A stretch of DNA of 25,051 nucleotides. Origin: DATGIQ01 sp035295665. GTDB taxonomy: Bacteria > Planctomycetota > Planctomycetia > Gemmatales > Gemmataceae. Both the position numbers and the translations under genes were made by a program. The notes below the pieces were generated by a model. It had not been told where the DNA came from. It ran no database searches and saw only the letters and a program-made list of their open reading frames with translations. Of the stretch, positions 22,751 to 25,051 are shown in pieces; the first letter of the stretch is position 1; each line of letters opens with the position of its first letter. The stretch spans positions 1 through 25,051 of the forward strand of contig DATGIQ010000500.1 in NCBI GenBank assembly GCA_035295665.1. The letters are read 5' to 3'.

Positions 22751-24289
22751 ATGGAGCCTATCGAATCCACCCCGTTGCTGCGCGACCTGGTTCGTATGGC
22801 AGCTCGCCACAAAGGGAAGATGGCCCTCTTCGTTTTTCTCATCATGGGAACAGTGACGGCGTACGTGCTCCTCTGTCCTCGGGCCTACCGTTCTCAGGCC
22901 AAGCTCTTGGTCCGCTTGGGGCGTGAAAACGTAACTCTCGATCCGACCGCCACCGTCGGCCAAGCGCCGGTCGTGGCCGTTCCCCAATCGCGCGAAAATG
23001 AGATCAATAGCGCGGTCGAAATCCTCAATAGCCGTGTGCTTCTGGAGAAAGTTGTGGATGCAGTCGGTCCTCGAGCAATCCTCGATGGCCGGGAGTCGGC
23101 TGCTCTAGACACGAAGGAAGTTCCAGCCGATGAATCTTCGGAGGAGCGCTACCGCGCCATCACGCGGCTCACCAAACGGCTCAACGTCGAACCGGCAAAA
23201 AAGTCGAATGTGATCCTGGTCTCCTACGATGGACCGACTCCAGAGATAGCCCAGACGGTTGTATCGAAGCTAATTGGTTACTATCTCGAACGCTACATCC
23301 AGCTCAATCGCACTCCGGGGGCACAGCAATTCTTCGCCGAGCAAACGGCCCGGCAACACAGCGAACTCGCTCGGTCGGAAGAAGCGTTGCGGGATTTCAA
23401 AAATGCAACGGGGCTACTCGTACCGGAAGCGCAGCGGCAGGTTCTCGTGACTCGAATGGGACGATTGGAAGACGACCTGCTGCAAACCACGGGTGCCTTG
23501 GCCGCCGCCGAAGCGGAGGTTCAGATGCTTCGGGAAAAACTGCGCGGACTATCCCCAACCCAGATCACGGCTCGGATCAAAGGAATCCGGAACGAGGCCG
23601 CCGACTCCATGCGTGGGCAGCTCTACGCCTTGCAGTTACGCGAGATGGAAGCCAGCCAAAAACATCCCGCCGGGCATCCGGAGCTCCAGCGACTGCACCA
23701 GGCCACGGCCGCGGCCAAGGAAGTCCTGAGCCGAGAAGAGCAAGAACGGGAACAGTCCCAGGAGGGTCCGAACCGTGTCTACGAGGAGACCCAGATCGCT
23801 TTGCTCAAGGAGGAGCCGGCGCTCGCTTCCCTGCGGGCCAGAGTCAATTCGCTGCGGACACAGCTCGATGCACAGCGGGCCGAGCTTAAGACTCTCAACG
23901 AGAACACGCTTCGGATTGCCCGGCTGGAGCGAGAGCTTGGGCTCCAAGAAACGCACTACCGCAAATATGCCGAAAACCTCGAACAAGCCCAGATCGACCA
24001 TGCTCTAGAAGTCGAACGGATCTCGAACATCAGTGTCGTGCAGCCGGCCACCTACGAAGTGGAGCCCGTGCAGCCGCGGATACTTTTGAGCTTCGGTGTG
24101 GGCGCCGTGTTAGCTGCGCTGGCCTGTCTTGGTTTGCTGGTGCATGGCGAACGACGCAATCCAATCCTGGTCCTCAGCGGTTCGCGTACGCACACGATTT
24201 CTGAGCGAGAAGGAGCCAACGGCAAGGAAGCACAAACCAGCTTGGCAAAACCAGCGTTCGCTGCTCCCCTGGCAGGAGGAACCCCATGA
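22751..24289 (+). CDS. Second Wzz/GumC-type polysaccharide co-polymerase
   Basis: From ATG 22751 the product has 512 residues, with membrane helices at about 23-41 (MALFVFLIMGTVTAYVL) and 444-465 (LLSFGVGAVLAALACLGLLV). The periplasmic part opens with the Wzz pattern YRSQAKLLVRLGRENV and ENEINSAVEILNSRVLLEKV, then long coiled coils, HPAGHPELQRL, and VEPVQPRI before the second helix, a better-preserved Pro-containing GumC signature than in the first copy. The cytoplasmic tail has about 45 residues and no kinase motif. It is clearly distinct in sequence from the 4969 protein, so it is not a recent duplicate. GGAG lies nine bases before ATG 22751. It probably serves a second assembly system with the downstream sugar transferase. 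Confidence 0.83.
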   Translation: MEPIESTPLLRDLVRMAARHKGKMALFVFLIMGTVTAYVLLCPRAYRSQAKLLVRLGRENVTLDPTATVGQAPVVAVPQSRENEINSAVEILNSRVLLEKVVDAVGPRAILDGRESAALDTKEVPADESSEERYRAITRLTKRLNVEPAKKSNVILVSYDGPTPEIAQTVVSKLIGYYLERYIQLNRTPGAQQFFAEQTARQHSELARSEEALRDFKNATGLLVPEAQRQVLVTRMGRLEDDLLQTTGALAAAEAEVQMLREKLRGLSPTQITARIKGIRNEAADSMRGQLYALQLREMEASQKHPAGHPELQRLHQATAAAKEVLSREEQEREQSQEGPNRVYEETQIALLKEEPALASLRARVNSLRTQLDAQRAELKTLNENTLRIARLERELGLQETHYRKYAENLEQAQIDHALEVERISNISVVQPATYEVEPVQPRILLSFGVGAVLAALACLGLLVHGERRNPILVLSGSRTHTISEREGANGKEAQTSLAKPAFAAPLAGGTP

Positions 24290-24411
24290 ATTGACCGGCC
24301 GTCGACCGACTCGCGATGGCTCGCAACATCCCCACCGATTGACAGCGTAGGCTGCGCTATTTGGTTCCGGAACTCCGGACTGTGTCTCCTCCCTTGTCGG
24401 ATCTGCGAAGC

Positions 24412-25051
24412 ATGTTGTTTACAAGAGTAGTTCATGGCGTACGCAAACTGGCGGGACGATGGTCTGAAGACGGCTTGCAATGGTTGCATCCAGCGGTGGA
24501 GTTGCGCCGTATCCTGGAACGGGAGCGGGCGCGGGCCGATCGCACCGGGGACAACCTGTCGCTGCTGACGTTGGTCCCCCCCCACGCGGAGGAAGCCTCT
24601 GCCACCTGGACGTTCTTGGCCAAGGTCCTCAAGGCGCGTTTGCGCACCACCGACGAAGCGGGTTGGCTGGACAGCAACTGCCGGATTGGCGTCGTGCTAC
24701 CGAATACAGCCGGACCAGGGGCCTGGAAGCTGGCCGACGATGTCTGCCACGAATACGTGGGCGGTCTTGCGCCGCCCGTCTGTACGGTTTATTCGTATCC
24801 GTCCAGCCGGCGGATCAACGGCGTAGAGCGGTCGCCAGACCAAGTTGACTCACCGCGACCCGCCCTCGAGCTTGAAGCGTTTTTTGTCCACCGCATGCCT
24901 GCCTGGAAGCGGCTTCTCGATGTGGCCGGGGCACTGGTTGGCCTGTTCGCATTGCTGCCGGTGCTGGCGATCATAGCTATTGCCGTCAAGCTCTCCTCAC
25001 CAGGACCGGTGTTGTTTCGACAGCAGCGGAGTGGCCGCGGCGGCCAACCGT
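24412..25051 (+). CDS. Sugar transferase with N-terminal degenerate GGDEF domain (partial)
   Basis: The frame from ATG 24412 stays open for 213 codons to the right edge. Residues about 28-125 resemble a GGDEF domain: ELRRILERERARADRTGDNL, then LKARLRTTDEAGWLDSNC and RIGVVLPNTAGPGAWKLADD. The GGDEF signature itself is replaced by WLDSNCRIGVVLP, so cyclase activity is not expected. From about residue 164 the start of a bacterial sugar transferase is clear: PAWKRLLDVAGALVGL, a membrane helix (LFALLPVLAIIAIAV) and KLSSPGPVLFRQQRSGRGG. The catalytic part lies outside the window. It should be a second enzyme starting undecaprenyl-linked repeat units, possibly with nucleotide-responsive control. It follows the second Wzz gene by 122 bases; its ribosome site is weak. 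Confidence 0.82.
   Translation, partial: MLFTRVVHGVRKLAGRWSEDGLQWLHPAVELRRILERERARADRTGDNLSLLTLVPPHAEEASATWTFLAKVLKARLRTTDEAGWLDSNCRIGVVLPNTAGPGAWKLADDVCHEYVGGLAPPVCTVYSYPSSRRINGVERSPDQVDSPRPALELEAFFVHRMPAWKRLLDVAGALVGLFALLPVLAIIAIAVKLSSPGPVLFRQQRSGRGGQP

Overview
The window looks like a piece of a Planctomycetes chromosome, probably Gemmatales-like. This is inferred from gene content, not from any search. Two large secreted proteins carry the same N-terminal signature, an R-L-x4-L-E-E-R-x2-P motif, which is common in planctomycete surface proteins. A degenerate-GGDEF sugar transferase and a CSLREA/choice-of-anchor-Q beta-helix protein fit the same group. The DNA is moderately GC-rich, coding density is high, and no rRNA, tRNA, CRISPR array or transposase was seen.

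Layout. (i) Positions 1-573 hold the N-terminal part of a surface protein on the minus strand, running off the left edge. (ii) A divergent NagA-type deacetylase gene lies at 828-2015. (iii) A minus-strand pair follows, 4443 to 2033: a proline-rich lipoprotein and a Wza-type polysaccharide export lipoprotein. (iv) A 525-bp divergent intergenic region at 4444-4968 carries palindromes and a sigma-54-like -24/-12 element. (v) A long plus-strand exopolysaccharide operon runs from 4969 to 18704: a Wzz/GumC co-polymerase, a CapD/FlaA1-type sugar-nucleotide dehydratase, a flippase fused to a nucleotidyltransferase-like and a thymidylate-kinase-like domain, a second P-loop kinase, a Wzy/WaaL-like polymerase or ligase, a GT4 glycosyltransferase, an initiating sugar-phosphate transferase, a WbqC-like protein, a LmbE/PIG-L deacetylase and a DegT/StrS aminotransferase. 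(vi) A 1182-residue beta-helix surface protein with a large internal duplication lies at 18767-22315. (vii) After a stem-loop and a second sigma-54-like element comes a second Wzz/GumC gene at 22751-24289, then a second initiating sugar transferase at 24412 that runs off the right edge.

How the genes fit together (inference from families). The sugar transferases would load the first sugar phosphate on undecaprenyl phosphate. The dehydratase, aminotransferase, deacetylase and WbqC-like protein would make or modify an amino sugar, and GT4 would extend the repeat unit. The flippase would export it, the Wzy-like protein would polymerise it under Wzz control, and the Wza-like lipoprotein would pass it through the outer membrane. 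The secreted beta-helix protein may act at the same surface. The most unusual points are the flippase-nucleotidyltransferase-kinase fusion, a perfect 25-bp inverted repeat inside the 3' end of a coding region, the two matching sigma-54-like elements ahead of the two Wzz genes, and the degenerate GGDEF domain fused to a sugar transferase.
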